Assembly: GCF_000151315.2 (NCBI RefSeq)
Contig: NW_011887308.1
Coordinates: 249,649 to 313,648, forward strand
DNA length: 64,000 nt
Reading direction: 5' to 3'
DNA from: Capsaspora owczarzaki ATCC 30864
Lineage: Eukaryota; Opisthokonta; Filasterea
The notes under the pieces were generated by a model. It ran no database searches. It saw nothing but the letters and a program-made list of their open reading frames with translations, and was not told where the DNA came from. Positions 11,208 to 22,313 of this stretch are shown one piece after another (positions within the stretch are counted from its first letter, which is position 1; each line of letters begins with the position of its first letter). The position numbers were made by a program, and so were the translations under genes.

Positions 11208-11492
11208 ATGCTCGTTGCTGTGCTGCTGATTGCAGCCGGATTGCTCGCCCTTGCGCTCGTGCTGCTGCTGCCTGCCGCTGCCAAGGCCGTCCCGCTCCAC
11301 TCGACTACGACTGCCAGTCAAGCAAGCGCCACTAAGAGCAGCCAGCGTCCTGGTGGTGGCGTCGTCGGACAAGAGGACCAACTCGCAGCCAATCCGTGGC
11401 TCCACTCGCTGCGACGGCGCGCGAGCATTGACCTGCCGCACCGCCTCGTTGATCGCGCGACCGGCAACCCGAACAAGCCACTGCTGACTTGA
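11208..11492 (+). CDS. Possible small single-pass membrane protein
   Basis: A 94-codon ATG-started frame. Residues 3-27 are a continuous Leu/Ala/Val helix (LLIAAGLLALALVLLL core) that could be a signal anchor. The remainder is hydrophilic and ends in an Arg-rich stretch. Codon use is GC-ending, like the neighbouring genes. The antisense frame is also open but has no ATG. Only 170 bases separate its stop from PIGQ. I recognise no family; a leader of PIGQ or chance are alternatives. Confidence 0.3.
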   Translation: MLVAVLLIAAGLLALALVLLLPAAAKAVPLHSTTTASQASATKSSQRPGGGVVGQEDQLAANPWLHSLRRRASIDLPHRLVDRATGNPNKPLLT

Positions 11493-11662
11493 TTGTTCAG
11501 CTTGGCGCAAGACACCAAAACAAAAGTCGGGTGCTCAAAACACACCACTCCCCTCGCTTGTCAACGTCCGTTTCAGATTCGTCTCAGGTTTTGTTTCGCT
11601 CAGAATTCACCAGCAGCATCATCATCACCGTACCTGAGATTCTGAAGCCACCAAAAAGGATT

Positions 11663-14091
11663 ATGCTGAAATCGACTGGCCCGCAACCCAAGTTGGTGTA
11701 CCTGCCATGGGACGGTGCTATGCGTAGAGGAATTCTGGTCGGATGGATGGACGCAGAGGAACGTCAGGCTGTCATTGCGTACACTGCTCTCGATCCGGGT
11801 CTGCCGTCGCCAATGGACTTGGCAGAGATGCAACGCCAGCTGCTGACTGCCGATCCGGGAGTACGCGCGCCAAGCACGCCGCTGAGCGTTCTCGGCCGCG
11901 CGTTTTGCCGCCAATGTGAAGCGGCAGCTCCGTTCTCGCACAACTCCTTGTCTGGCGCCACCGGGATGACCTTGGCACTGGCACAGTGTACAGATTGCTC
12001 AGCCAACTCTGCCGCCATTCGCTCACCATTGACTGGCTTGCTCCCAGCACAGTGGCCCGAGGCGCAATTTGGCACCCAGCCAGCACGCCTCATCTTCTTT
12101 ACTCGACCAACCGCCAAGCAGTATTATTCAGCAACACCGCTCGAGCTCTCTGCACACGCCACGTCATCATCGGAACTAGCTGCACGTGCCTCGCCAGTCG
12201 ACGACGCGCTGTGTTGGATGAATCTATCGGCAGGCTTGTCGCCCGTTGATGGCGCACTCATTCTACCCTCCTCGGTCCAACTAGAACCGCGTGCCGTCGC
12301 CGAGCAGCGGCCATCGCTTAGTTGGAGGGCCTTTCTGGCCTTCCTATTCCTCGTGGAGTGGATTTGCAAGCCGATACAGGCGGTCTTGCAGCAGCCGATT
12401 GGTATTCCGCGGATTTATGCAGCTCCGCTTTGTTCCATTTCATCGACCGGTAATTGCATGTCATCCTTGTGACAGTGGTGATTGTTTTTTAAAACACGGA
12501 ACATCCCCTTTCTCAACCGCCGTGTCTTGTCTAGGCTTTCAGCTCAACGTGCGGATTCAACAGCTGCGCTCCTTTCGAGCCGCCATGCAAAGCCTTCCTC
12601 TTGCGTGGCACAAGAGCCACGCCACTTCGTCTCATTTCATCCGGTGAGAGATTTCTTCTTTTGTTCTGCCATGCCTTTGGATTCGACTCGGCCAAAACGT
12701 CTCACCTTCTGAGCTAGGCAATTCAACACGCTCTGGCTCTTCCTCAACGATGTCATTTTCGGAGTGCATTTCGGTTGGGCTCTCATTGCAAACATGCCCG
12801 CAGTACTTGTTGTGCTCGACCACTGGATGCAGGTACAACGCGCCAGAGCTTCCAACTGTTCTCGTGGCTTTGAAGCAAACAAACAACCCCCCAAACAAAC
12901 AAACAAACAAACAAACAAAAACACAACCAAACTCACCCCTATCTTCGTTGAACTAGAACTTTTTGCACGACTCCATGATTGCTCGCGTGCATTGGCTGAT
13001 GGGCGAGCCAGCAGGCATCAAGATGAACGAACCTCTTGCCACGACACTCGGCAGCGCCATGCTGCAGCTGATCGAGGTGTGGTCTGTGTGGCTGCACCTG
13101 CTCCGGCCGTACTTGCCGCTGGTGCTCTACGCAATCGCCTTTTCTGGGCTTATTGGAGGCTCGATGGTCTTGTCCCTGGTCTTGGACTTGATTGGGCTGC
13201 TCTCGTTGCATCTCAAGATCTCGTACGTTGTTTTGGCCCGCATCTATCGCTGGCAGCTCACTGTGCTGGCGTCGTTGTGGCGTTTATTCCGCGGTACGTT
13301 TTGGCAACTGCGTGTTGAATATTCAATTGGTTCGTTGCAAGGTTTTTTTTTGTTTTGCCAACGTTTTGCTTGGACATTTGCTCAGGCTTGAAAAGCAACG
13401 CTTTGCGCAATCGCATCGACTCGAACGAGTTTTCTGTCGAGCAACTTTTGCTCGGAACGGGCGGCTTTACCATCTTGCTGCTGCTGTTTCCAACACCAGC
13501 AATGTTTTACTTGTACACTCTCTTGGTAAGAAACGGGGCCTGTTCGTTTTCTTTGCGAGCACCAAAAATCTCATTTGGAACCTGAACTTGGCTTGCAGCT
13601 TCAATCTTCCATCGTGCTCCTCCACCTGATTCTCAGCACCCTGATCGAAGCGTTGAATAGCTTCCCGTTGTTTACATTGATGCTTTTTACGAAGGACACG
13701 ATGCGAATACCAGGCAAGGGACAACAAAACAAAAAGCCCTCATTACTGTGCTCGCGGTTGATCCAAAATTGCTCACCATCTTTTTCTCTGCTCTCACAGG
13801 CGGCGTGTATTTTGAGATTGCCGATGCAAAGTTTGCCCAGTCCCCTCTTGAACTGAAGGTACAGCAGCGGCTTTTGTGAATGGCAGGTCGGCGCGTGAAC
13901 TCGAAACTCACCTTTTTTTTTTTTTTTTGTCTTTTCAGCACAAACCGCTAGCGTTCTCGTCTGTTTTCGTCGAGTATGGCCACACCATTGCCGACGTGCT
14001 TGCTCGCTACCGCCCATCCTTCGTTCTGCGTAGTTTGCTACGTGGAGATGCCATTCTTTCACTACAAACCCGGGCAAACCATTACGCTTGA
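11663..14091 (+). CDS. PIGQ: PIG-Q/Gpi1 subunit of GPI N-acetylglucosaminyltransferase
   Basis: Model: join(11663..12449,12535..12643,12718..12832,12957..13293,13386..13525,13599..13713,13800..13858,13939..14091), 604 residues, in frame throughout. The C-terminal half matches Gpi1/PIG-Q: WLMGEPAGIKMN, then several hydrophobic segments, SSLWRLFRG-like SLWRLFRG, LRNRIDSNEFSVEQLLLGT and EALNSFPLF. PIG-Q belongs to the ER-membrane complex that transfers GlcNAc to phosphatidylinositol, the first GPI-anchor step. The N-terminal 260 residues are weakly conserved, as in other species. The sixth intron (13714-13799) uses a GC donor (CAG|GCAAGG), forced by the frame. The start aligns well with human PIGQ (MLKS.. 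and a GILVGWM segment). Confidence 0.88.
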
Positions 14092-14276
14092 CAAAAGCTC
14101 AACTTGTTTGTGCTTTTTCGAGATAACGCGTCCGCACAGAAGCAAACACAGGTTGCTCACTACCGCGATTTGGATGTTGTATGTTTTTAAACTTTATTAC
14201 ACGAACCAAAAAAGCGGCTTGACATGAAGCACAACACACTTTTTGTGTTTTTTTTAAAGGTCGACCCGTCGGGTTG

Positions 14277-15186
14277 TTACCAGTCCTTGGCAATGTCGAA
14301 CGACCACTGCCAGTCGAGGTGGGAGACCTTGTCGTCGTCGATGAACTTGCTCTTGACAGTGTAGTGGCCGCGAGCGAGCATGCCAGAGGGCGCCTCCTCA
14401 ACCTGCGAGGTGTAGACGTAGGGCTCGGCGTTGGGGCCATAGCTGCCAACCATGACGGACGAGTTGTCGACTGTGTTGCAACAGGGGTTGGAGGAGCAGA
14501 GAGTGAGAAAAAAAGGAAAAATAAGAAAAGCCGAGTTGTTGGCTTCCAAAAAAGCGCCAACAACAACAACAAGGCAAGAATCCTCACCCTTGATGCCCTT
14601 GCGGTAGACGGCCTGGACGTAACGGAGACCAGCAACGAGCTTGTTGACGGTGAATCCAATCTTGATGCGGTACTCGCATCCCTCCTTGATGGTGAAGGGC
14701 GCGTCCTTAAGCTTGTTGAGATCGCCAGTCAGGTCGAGAGCGACGTCCGAGCGATCGGCAACAACGAGCGAGAGCTTTTGCACGACGACGGGCTTGCCTG
14801 TGGGGAAGGAAGGAAGGAAGGCACAAGATTGAAGTGTGAGTCAAACAACATTGGCAAAAAAAAAAAAAAAATCGAAAAAAAAACCATAGAAAAATCGAAA
14901 AATCCAAACGAAAATAGGAACTGTAATGTTGTTTGTATTGAAAAAAAAAAAGTTTTTTTTTTTTGTAATGTTCGTAGTCGGAATGAAACTGCGATCGAGT
15001 CATGTTGCAAAAGTGCACCACGAACGAGATGAAGACAAAGTGAAACCGAAAGTGAAAGTGTGGGAGAAACAACGACAAAACACAAGCACACACAGCACTG
15101 GAACGGGGCAGGAGGTCGAAGGGGAAAAAGAGAAAAAAAAGAAAAAAAAAAGAAAAAAAAAAAGAAAAAAAAAGAAAAAAAAAAGA

Positions 15187-15217
<31 letters not shown>

Positions 15218-15685
15218 GAGGAAAAAAATGCATTCTTTCGAATTGGCAAGTTTTCGTTTGCAAAACGAGAGCGACGCACATGCGATGGATGAGTCACGGC
15301 AGCAGCAACAGCAACACAAGCAGCCGCGGCATGAAGCGACTCGCGCTCGGAAGCAATGAACAAAAACGAAGCAGAAACAACCACAAAAAAAAAAAAAAAA
15401 GCATTGCGTTTTCCTCTTTTTTTTTTTTTTGCGTTTTCAATCTTGTTTTTTTTTTTTTTTTTGTGCCAACTCAACCAGCTGAGCAGACGCAACCATCCGC
15501 AAACGACACCCAACTGTGACGTTGTGACGCTTGACTGCCCGAGTTTCGTTCCATCACCAAATCGAAGAACATCAACAACCGAACAAAAAGAAAACGACAA
15601 AGGAAAAGAAAAAAAAAGTTGTGCCTTTTTTTTTTTTTTTTTTTTTTGTGGGAAATCAATTCAAATTCAATACAAAGTCAATACG

Positions 15686-15717
<32 letters not shown>

Positions 15718-15907
15718 TCTTCTATTGTTTCTATTGTTGGATTCGTTTACCTGTGGCAGAAGCACCGCCGCTGCCCTTGAGCAGCGACTCCTTCCACTTC
15801 TTGAGGGACTCGTCGTTGGCGTCGAGGTTCTTAAGGGTGTCGAGATCGACGGCCTTGGGCGCCTTGTAGCCGGGGGTCTCTTCGACTTCAATGTCCTCGT
15901 CAGCCAT
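14277..15907 (-). CDS. Rho GDP-dissociation inhibitor
   Basis: Model: join(14277..14470,14588..14797,15751..15907), 186 residues. The N-terminal arm is acidic (MADEDIEVEETPGYKAP). The immunoglobulin-like fold follows: LSLVVADRSDVALDLTGDL, EGCEYRIKIGFTVN, GLRYVQAVYRKGIK, MVGSYGPNAEPYVY and the C-terminal HLDWQWSFDIAKDW. These are RhoGDI hallmarks. The protein extracts prenylated Rho GTPases from membranes and keeps them GDP-bound in the cytosol. Length is near the family norm (about 200). The first intron (14798-15750) is roughly ten times longer than the local norm and consists largely of A and T homopolymers. Confidence 0.93.
14860..15735. repeat. Homopolymer-rich low-complexity intron sequence
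   Basis: Inside the first RhoGDI intron. Repeated A5-A7 blocks separated by single G (about 15125-15225), A15 and T15-T20 runs, and (T)n acceptor-side tracts. Long Lys- or Phe-rich open frames here are products of these runs and not genes. Confidence 0.85.
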
Positions 15908-16125
15908 TTTGTATTGTAACAACAGGGAAAAAAAAAAAATAAGACTGGAATATTTTTATTCGGATTGTTTTTGATCTGAAATGAAAACAAAGAGAGAGAG
16001 AGAGAGAGAGAGATCACACAGAGGCAACATGCATGTGCGGATCATCAAACACGGTACAGCAGAGCACAGGGCAGGAGATGGAGCAAAAAGAACGAAGAAA
16101 AAAAGCCCCAAATTCACAAAATTAC

Positions 16126-17173
16126 TCATGCCAGAGACCGCTCGTGAGGCTCCCGCTTGCCTGCAGCAGCTGTCGCAGTAGTAGCAGCAGCAGTAGCTGC
16201 AGCGGCAGCAGCGCGGAAAACAACCTCGGTCTGGCCGTCTTGCTGGGCTGCAAAGCGCGCCGCAACAAACAAAAAGTCGCTGAGGCGGTTGAGATACTTG
16301 CCGACCGATTTCTCGCCGGCACCGCTCTGCAACAGAGGCACGACTGCGCGTTCTGCACGGCGGCAGATCGAGCGCGCTAGGTGCAGGTGCGAGCTGGCCA
16401 ATCCGCCCGAGGGGAGAATGAAATTGGTCAATCTTGGCAAGAGGCTGTCGTAGAGATCGATGGCGTGCTCCAGTGCTCTGTGCAAAGTCCAAGCCATGGT
16501 TGGAAACGTCGTTGTGAGTGTGACACGCCTCCAAACACCAGCTTCATCATTATTCACGCTCGAGCAGAACGCCTTACGCCAATCGGACACCTTCAGCGTC
16601 GAAAGCCGTGCTCGCAAGCTGCAGGTTGAGACAATGGCCCAACAATGAATGAGCAACGAAAAGAGCAAACAACGTTTGACTCAAAGCAACGACAACAAAC
16701 AACCACCACTGAGTTCTCAGACGGATTACCATGCGCGCTCGCTTCGCCGCCTCTTCCGGATCTTCCTCGTCATCACCAGCAGCGGCAACGCCTTGGTCTG
16801 CAGGCGTCGTGTCTGACTCGTCTTGGGGTGCCTTCCACGTTCGCGGGGTTCCAATCGACGACCCAATCTCGAGCAGTGCGCACTGAATGTCTTCGATCAG
16901 CGGCACGAGTTGGCCCTTCCTTGACTCTGCGCCCGATCCAGTCACTGCTGTAGTACAAGTAGCAGCAGCACTATCAGTAGTCCCAGTACTACCCGTGGAC
17001 GGCACTACGCAATAGGCGCGCGCGAGTCCCAGCGCAGAGTTGAGCTCGTCCACGTCGCCCAGCGCGTTGAAGATGGCGTGCGCTTTGGTACGTCGCTCGC
17101 CCGTGTACAAGCTGGACGTCCCTTGGTCGCCCGTCTTGGTGTAGATGTTTGACTTTTTGATCTCCTTGGCCAT
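16126..17173 (-). CDS. MMAB: Cob(I)alamin adenosyltransferase, PduO type
   Basis: Model: join(16126..16475,16591..16618,16730..17173), 273 residues. The N-terminal signature [20 protein letters not shown] is the ATP-binding motif of PduO-type ATP:cob(I)alamin adenosyltransferases. FILPSGG, then [10 protein letters not shown] and the [12 protein letters not shown] helix complete the family core. The enzyme makes adenosylcobalamin for methylmalonyl-CoA mutase in mitochondria. Two low-complexity insertions (Thr/Ser/Gly-rich, and an acidic DDEEDPEEA loop) interrupt the helical bundle relative to human MMAB. No clear targeting peptide precedes the motif. The middle exon is only 28 nt. The gene shares a 293-bp divergent promoter with the metallo-beta-lactamase gene. 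Confidence 0.92.
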
Positions 17174-17466
17174 TCTCGTCTTGTCACAACGCTTCCAATG
17201 GCTAAGAACGCGCGAGCTGTCAAAATGGATTCAAGCACAAAATGAGAACTGCTCAGAGCCTCACCCCCTTTCCTCAAAACCACCATCTCGCCTCCTCCAA
17301 AACCTCACCACAACCCCTATTTATACTGTACACGTTGTACAACTCTCAAAATGCCTTGTTCTGTTTGAATACTGCCTCGTTGGCCCAAAAACCAGTCAAC
17401 TTTTGTTCGTTTTTGTACAGGTCATCATTCAGTTCCATCCACACATTCATATTTGACACTGTAGCG
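17174..17466. promoter_or_regulatory. Divergent promoter between MMAB and MBL genes
   Basis: 293 bases separate two start codons pointing apart, so both promoters must lie here or inside the genes. No TATA box in clear position was seen; the sequence is C/T-rich toward the MBL gene. Confidence 0.5.
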
Positions 17467-19006
17467 ATGGCTGCCAATTCGAATCAGATCGTCGTCGAGG
17501 AGGTCATCTTTCTAGGAACAGGTACTCGATGCATTTGAGCTCTTTGATCTCTGAGCTCTTTGAGCGACTGGAGCTGAACGGGGAGTGTAGCGTTTCGTTG
17601 TTCACAGTGTAACTCTGACGCAATGGTGTCCTCACAAACCATCGACCGTCCCGCAGGTACCTCGGGCCAAATTCCAAGCGTGTCATGCTTGTCTGTGCCG
17701 CGTCCTACATGCGCGGCGTGCGTCGACTCGGTCAAGCCAAACAGCCGCAATCGCCGAAGAAACACGTCGCTCTTGGTCCGCGCACGCGTCGCACCAAAGT
17801 CGCCGCGTCAGGACGTCAGGACACACTCCAACGGGAATGGGACGAGTGTGAACGGCGACGCAGTGCACACTGTGGATCCAAACTTGAGTGCAGCCGCAGC
17901 GAAAAGCCACGTTCGCAACATTGTCATTGACGTCGGCAAGTCCTTCTACGAAGGAGCCATTCGATGGTTTCTCGACTATGGCATCACAGACATCCATGCG
18001 GTTGTGCTGACACACGAGCACGCGGATGCCGTTTTGCGCCTGGACGATCTCCGCGACTGGACAATGTATCGCGACGATCAACCTTCGCTGCCCGTGTTTC
18101 TCGATCCTCCGACAATGGCGGCCGTCTCCAGGCTCTTCCCGTACATGGTTGACGAGACCAAGGCCACAGGTATGGCGCTGTAGCCTTGTGCCACTTTTTT
18201 TTGTCGGCATTGGATAAATGATGCTTTGTCCGTTGCTGTTTTGCTCTAATTTTTGGCGCACGTGCCGTCCTCCTTCCTGCTCTGACATCACAGGCAGCGG
18301 CCTCGTACCAAAGATCAAATTCTGCGTGTTCGATCCAACGCAACCCTTCAATGTGCTCGGCGTCGAGTTTGCTCCGTTTGTTGTGCCCCACGGCAAGAAC
18401 TGCACCTCGCTCGGATTTCGTTTCTCCAATGTCACCTACCTGTCGGACGTGTCAGACCTGGACGAGAAGGCGTACGAGTGGATTGATGGAAGCGACATTT
18501 TCATTGTCGATACGCTCAAAGAGGTGTCCCATGTGAGCCACTTTGGCTTGGACGAGGCGCTGGCCGCCAGCGAGCGGATTCGTCCAGCACCCCGTCAGGT
18601 GTATCTCACGGGTATGTGCCACTTGATGGAGCACCATTCGTCCAATAAGAAACTGGCCAAGCTTTATGCGTCGGGCAGCATCGGCATGCCGGTCGAATGC
18701 GCCTACGACGGGTTGCGCTTGGACGTGCGCGACAAGAGTCCCACCAGCCTTGTCGCCGCGGAACGCATCACAGCGAGCATTCGGCAGCAGCAGCTTCGCC
18801 CCACCGTTGCCGCTGTCAAGCAGGCTGCGTCCAAGGCACAGGCAGAGGCGGCGTCCGTTGCCACCGCAGCCCAGCCTGCAGACGCTGGCCGCCCGATCTG
18901 GGCTGACGCGCACGGCCGTGTGCAAGCGGCTTTGACTGCTGAGCTGCAATCGCGATCTGCCGAAGTCTCTACCGCCGACCTGATTGCCATGTCTGAGAAG
19001 CCATAG
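17467..19006 (+). CDS. PhnP-like metallo-beta-lactamase fold hydrolase
   Basis: Model: join(17467..17521,17657..18169,18294..19006), 426 residues. The order of motifs is that of the eukaryotic PhnP-like group: FLGTGTSGQIPSVSC with a CxxC pair, NRRRNTSLLVR, IVIDVGKSFYE, then the metal-binding VVLTHEHADA (HxHxD, lacking a second His after D as in this group), LDDLRDWT, PHGKNCTSLGFRF, LSDVSDL and a distal TGMCHLMEHH. Members are predicted phosphodiesterases of unknown substrate in fungi and plants. An Ala-rich C-terminal extension of about 80 residues is unusual. Both introns interrupt after a G in phase 1. Confidence 0.88.
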
Positions 19007-19206
19007 TTGGCGAGTGTAGGCAATATAAATGTACTTTTATTTTCACGCGAGCTCGCACCAATCCACATTCTAGCCGTCGATTGGCAAGGAGATGAACAAG
19101 GCTCGACGCAATAGGTTTTGCTTTATGATATCTTTGACGAGAAAACTACATGTTTGTTTGTACAACACACGGAAAATCATTCACAACGACAACAGACCAC
19201 ACACAT

Positions 19207-21247
19207 TTACACACGGTCAGTCACTACAACCCAATCTTCGGCGTTGGCAGACGGAGGAGTCGGTGCAGTGGCTGCGGGAGCTTCCGGGACGGGAGTGGGA
19301 GGGGATGGAGGCGCTCGAGCAGGCGCGGCAGCGGAGACGGCACGGGCCGCGTTGGTGGCGCGCAGCACACCAACGGGGCTCGACACGGGCTGCTGGGAGA
19401 TGGTGGCTGCAGCCTTGATAATCTCGTCGCGGAACTCTGGCGTCCGGACTGCCAGGGAAGCGAGGAGCGAGTCGAGCTTGGACAGATCGGGGCGGGACTC
19501 CTCCAGCTGGAACAGGATGGGGGTGATGCCAAACAGCTCGAGAGCGCGGGCCATGCGACCCTTGGAGTTTTGCGCGCTGAACGACACTAAGACGATCTGC
19601 ACGTCGGGGCACACCTCCTTGCGGTACTTGGCAAACAGCTGCGGAAAGTAAGTGCTCGTGCCATCCGTGTGCCTGTACTTGACATTTTCAATCTCGTCCG
19701 AGGTGACAATGAAGAGGCGGACTTGCTTCTTCTCCGTGTAGAAGGGCATCAGGGCGCAGGCGGGGGCGGTCAGACCCTGCGCCTTGACCGTGCGGGCAAG
19801 CACAAGCACATCGTCCACGCTCTTGGGCTGGCGGTCGGGCACCATTTCCTTGTCGCTAAAGAAGACGAGATGCGCCTTGGTCAGCTTGGCGACAATCGAG
19901 CTGATGATGGTGGAGACGCGGATGGCCACGTCCATCGAGAAGGACGCATCGCCGAGGCACACGAGCGGGCTGGGCAGGGGCAGCTGGATGTCCAGCATCT
20001 TCTCGGCCAACGGAATGAGCTTGGCGTAGAGGGGAGAGCCACGCATGGTCAGGTACAGCAGGCGATCCATCAGCTTGCCATAGTTCATGTTCACCAGCGT
20101 CTCGCCGGCATCGACACGGCTGGCAATGGTCGCATCGACGGCATCGCAGCCGAGCTCCTCGTGGTACCAGATGACCTGGTCGAGCGGCGAGTACGCGCTG
20201 ATGGCGACCTTGGCGTCCTCGTCCAGCACCAGCGCGCCCTTGCTCTCCGCCACCAGCTTGCGCACGTAGCTGTACGGGACGTGGTGCTCGTTGATCAGCA
20301 CACCGAGGCCCTTCTGGTCAACGTTGCCGTGCATGGCGATGGCCGAGTTGGGGAAGTCTGACGCTGGCTTGCCAAAGGCCACGGGCAAAAACCAATCCAC
20401 GGCCATGCCAGTCACAGGGTTGACGTGGGCCAAGTCGGCCAGCTCCTTCCAGGGGCGGGTGGGCATCTGCAGACCATAGAAGGTCAGGTCGGCAGCTCCA
20501 ATCTTGTCCGCCCACACGCGCACACGCCGCGCCAGAGCGCCCGACATGCTGCCCGCCGGAACTGCCTCTGCACGCAAATCCGCGAGCTGGCGATTGATAG
20601 TGACGAGTGTGGCGCTGCGGGGCTTGACCGCGTTCTGTTCCTGGAGCTTTCGCAAGCGCTTCTCGAGCACACGGATGCGGCGAGCAGAGTCGAGCACAGT
20701 GGCGGCCTTCAACACCTCGGGCAACCCGAACAGTCCAGCGCCGCTAAAGTTCAGCGGCAGCGCGGTGGTGGTGGTGGTGGCTGTGGTAGACGCGGAGGTG
20801 CCGGCAGTCTCCTTCTCGTTGGAAGACTCCGCGACCGGCGCTGGAGTGGCAGACAGCAGTCCGTCGGCAAAGGCAAAGTCGTGCCGGGCCCAAGCGGCAG
20901 CGAGAATGCGGGACTTGATGGACGATGCCAGCTCAAACTTGCCCTTGATCAGGGCATGCAAAAGCGCAATGTACAAGGGTCGCTGCTCCGTTTGTGCCTC
21001 AATGTGTCGCGCGACGGTGACCTGCGCGGCAGTCGTGTTGGTAAAGAGCAGCGTCAGCGACTCGACAGTCGAGTGAGCATTCTTGTCGGTCGAGGATGAA
21101 GCAGCAGCAGCAGCAGCAGCAGCAGGAGCAGCAACCGGGTTGGCAGCAGCGGCATACTGTGGGAGATCAAAGTAATCCTGAGGAATCTGCTCATTGTTGT
21201 TGTTTGAGTTGGCTGGGTTGTAGTGTGTCAAATCCACAACATTCGAG

Positions 21248-21288
<41 letters not shown>

Positions 21289-21714
21289 GCGCGCGCGGTT
21301 GTTCTGAGCAGCGTTGTTGTTCTGCTGCTCGGCATTGTCATCGCCAGACGCCTCCAAGAACGCGCGGGCGTCCTCGTATCGATTGCCATGCATTTCAAGG
21401 ACAGCGAGCAGGACGCCAGAGTCCACAAAGCGGCCAAAGTGGGTCTTGAGCTGCGACAATCCGCGGCGCTGAATGTCAGTCAGGTTGGCAACAAGCTGTG
21501 CCTCCTCGGCAGCCGCAGCCGCCATTCGCTGACGCTCCTCCGGGTTTTGCTCCTGACGCTCACGAGACGCATGCTGAGCAGCAGCAGCAGCAGCAGCAGC
21601 AGAACGTCGACCGCCAGCATGTCGGCCGCCGCGACCTCGACCTCCTCGACCTCGACCGCGTCCATTGTTGTTCGGTCGTCGCCCGCCACGACCACGAGCT
21701 TGATTGTTCTCCAT
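19207..21714 (-). CDS. RGG-box, CUE-like and VWA-like domain protein
   Basis: One exon, 835 residues. Residues 1-40 are an RGG/RG-rich box (RNA binding). After an Ala-rich stretch, about residues 85-125 resemble a CUE/UBA helix bundle (LSQLKTHFGRFVDSGVLLA and EDARAFLEAS). A poly-Asn tract encoded by (TTG)n follows. The second half contains a von Willebrand A-like fold with a MIDAS-like motif LGDASFSMDVA near residue 586 and downstream HLVFFSDKEM and RLFIVTSDEIE strands. The C-terminus is Pro/Ala-rich. The combination suggests an RNA-associated protein that recognises ubiquitin or a peptide through metal-dependent adhesion; this is inference. I recognise no named orthologue. Confidence 0.75.
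21249..21290. repeat. (TTG)n tract coding poly-Asn
   Basis: About 14 TTG units, read as AAC (Asn) on the minus strand, in the linker between the CUE-like and VWA-like parts of the gene above. Confidence 0.9.
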
Positions 21715-22313
21715 TGTTGTTTTGATGCTATGAAATAAGATTACTCTGCAAATGAGAATGTAGTACTAACGCGGAATGATTTTGCCTTCAAAGCCTAAAC
21801 GCCAAGAAAGACAAGTTGAAGTTAAAAGAATAAGACTGAGAAAAAAAAAAAAAAAGTACTGATTCAGCATAAAATCGTAAAAGTTCGGCCTTTGTAAAAT
21901 GACGAAATCGATTGATTGTGTCATGGCAGAGTAGCGACATCAGAACAAAATAAAAAAAAAGCGAAGAGAAGAAAATGGCGGGAAGCAGCCAAGAAATAAA
22001 GTAGAGGAGGAAGGGAGAGGAGAAGAGAGAGGGGGAAAAGAGATACCAGATAGGCGAGCTATTGAGTGAGTGAGTGAGTGAGTGAATGAGTGAATGATTC
22101 AATAGAAGGTGGAGTTTGTCATGATTCAATAGAAGGTGGAGTTTGTCATGACGTGGCAGTATGACATGACAAGATGTCAACGACGTTGAGCGTGCACATC
22201 ATCTCAGTCGATCCAACACTATTGCCAGTACGGAATGAGCTGTGCCTATGGAGGCGATTGGAGCAATGACGATGTACTGTACTCAGAGTGGCAACAATCA
22301 ACCTTCAGCCACA
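21715..22313. other. Intergenic with short tandem repeats
   Basis: 5' side of the VWA gene and 3' side of the sulfurtransferase gene. It holds TGAG repeats (22068-22092) and a 27-28 bp unit repeated twice. No gene seen. Confidence 0.6.
22094..22150. repeat. Tandem duplication of a 28-bp unit
   Basis: Two adjacent identical copies of a unit beginning GATTCAATAGAAGGTGG and ending TTGTCAT, directly after the TGAG repeat. Confidence 0.8.

Noticed and set aside
11163-11510. 115-codon minus-strand frame opposite the small membrane ORF
   Set aside because: It has no ATG and no matching splice acceptor with an upstream coding exon.
14926-15519. Lys-rich and Phe-rich open frames on both strands
   Set aside because: They are translations of A and T homopolymers within the RhoGDI intron.
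19669-20361. 230-codon plus-strand frame
   Set aside because: Antisense to the VWA protein; His/Gly/Leu-rich composition typical of reversed coding sequence.
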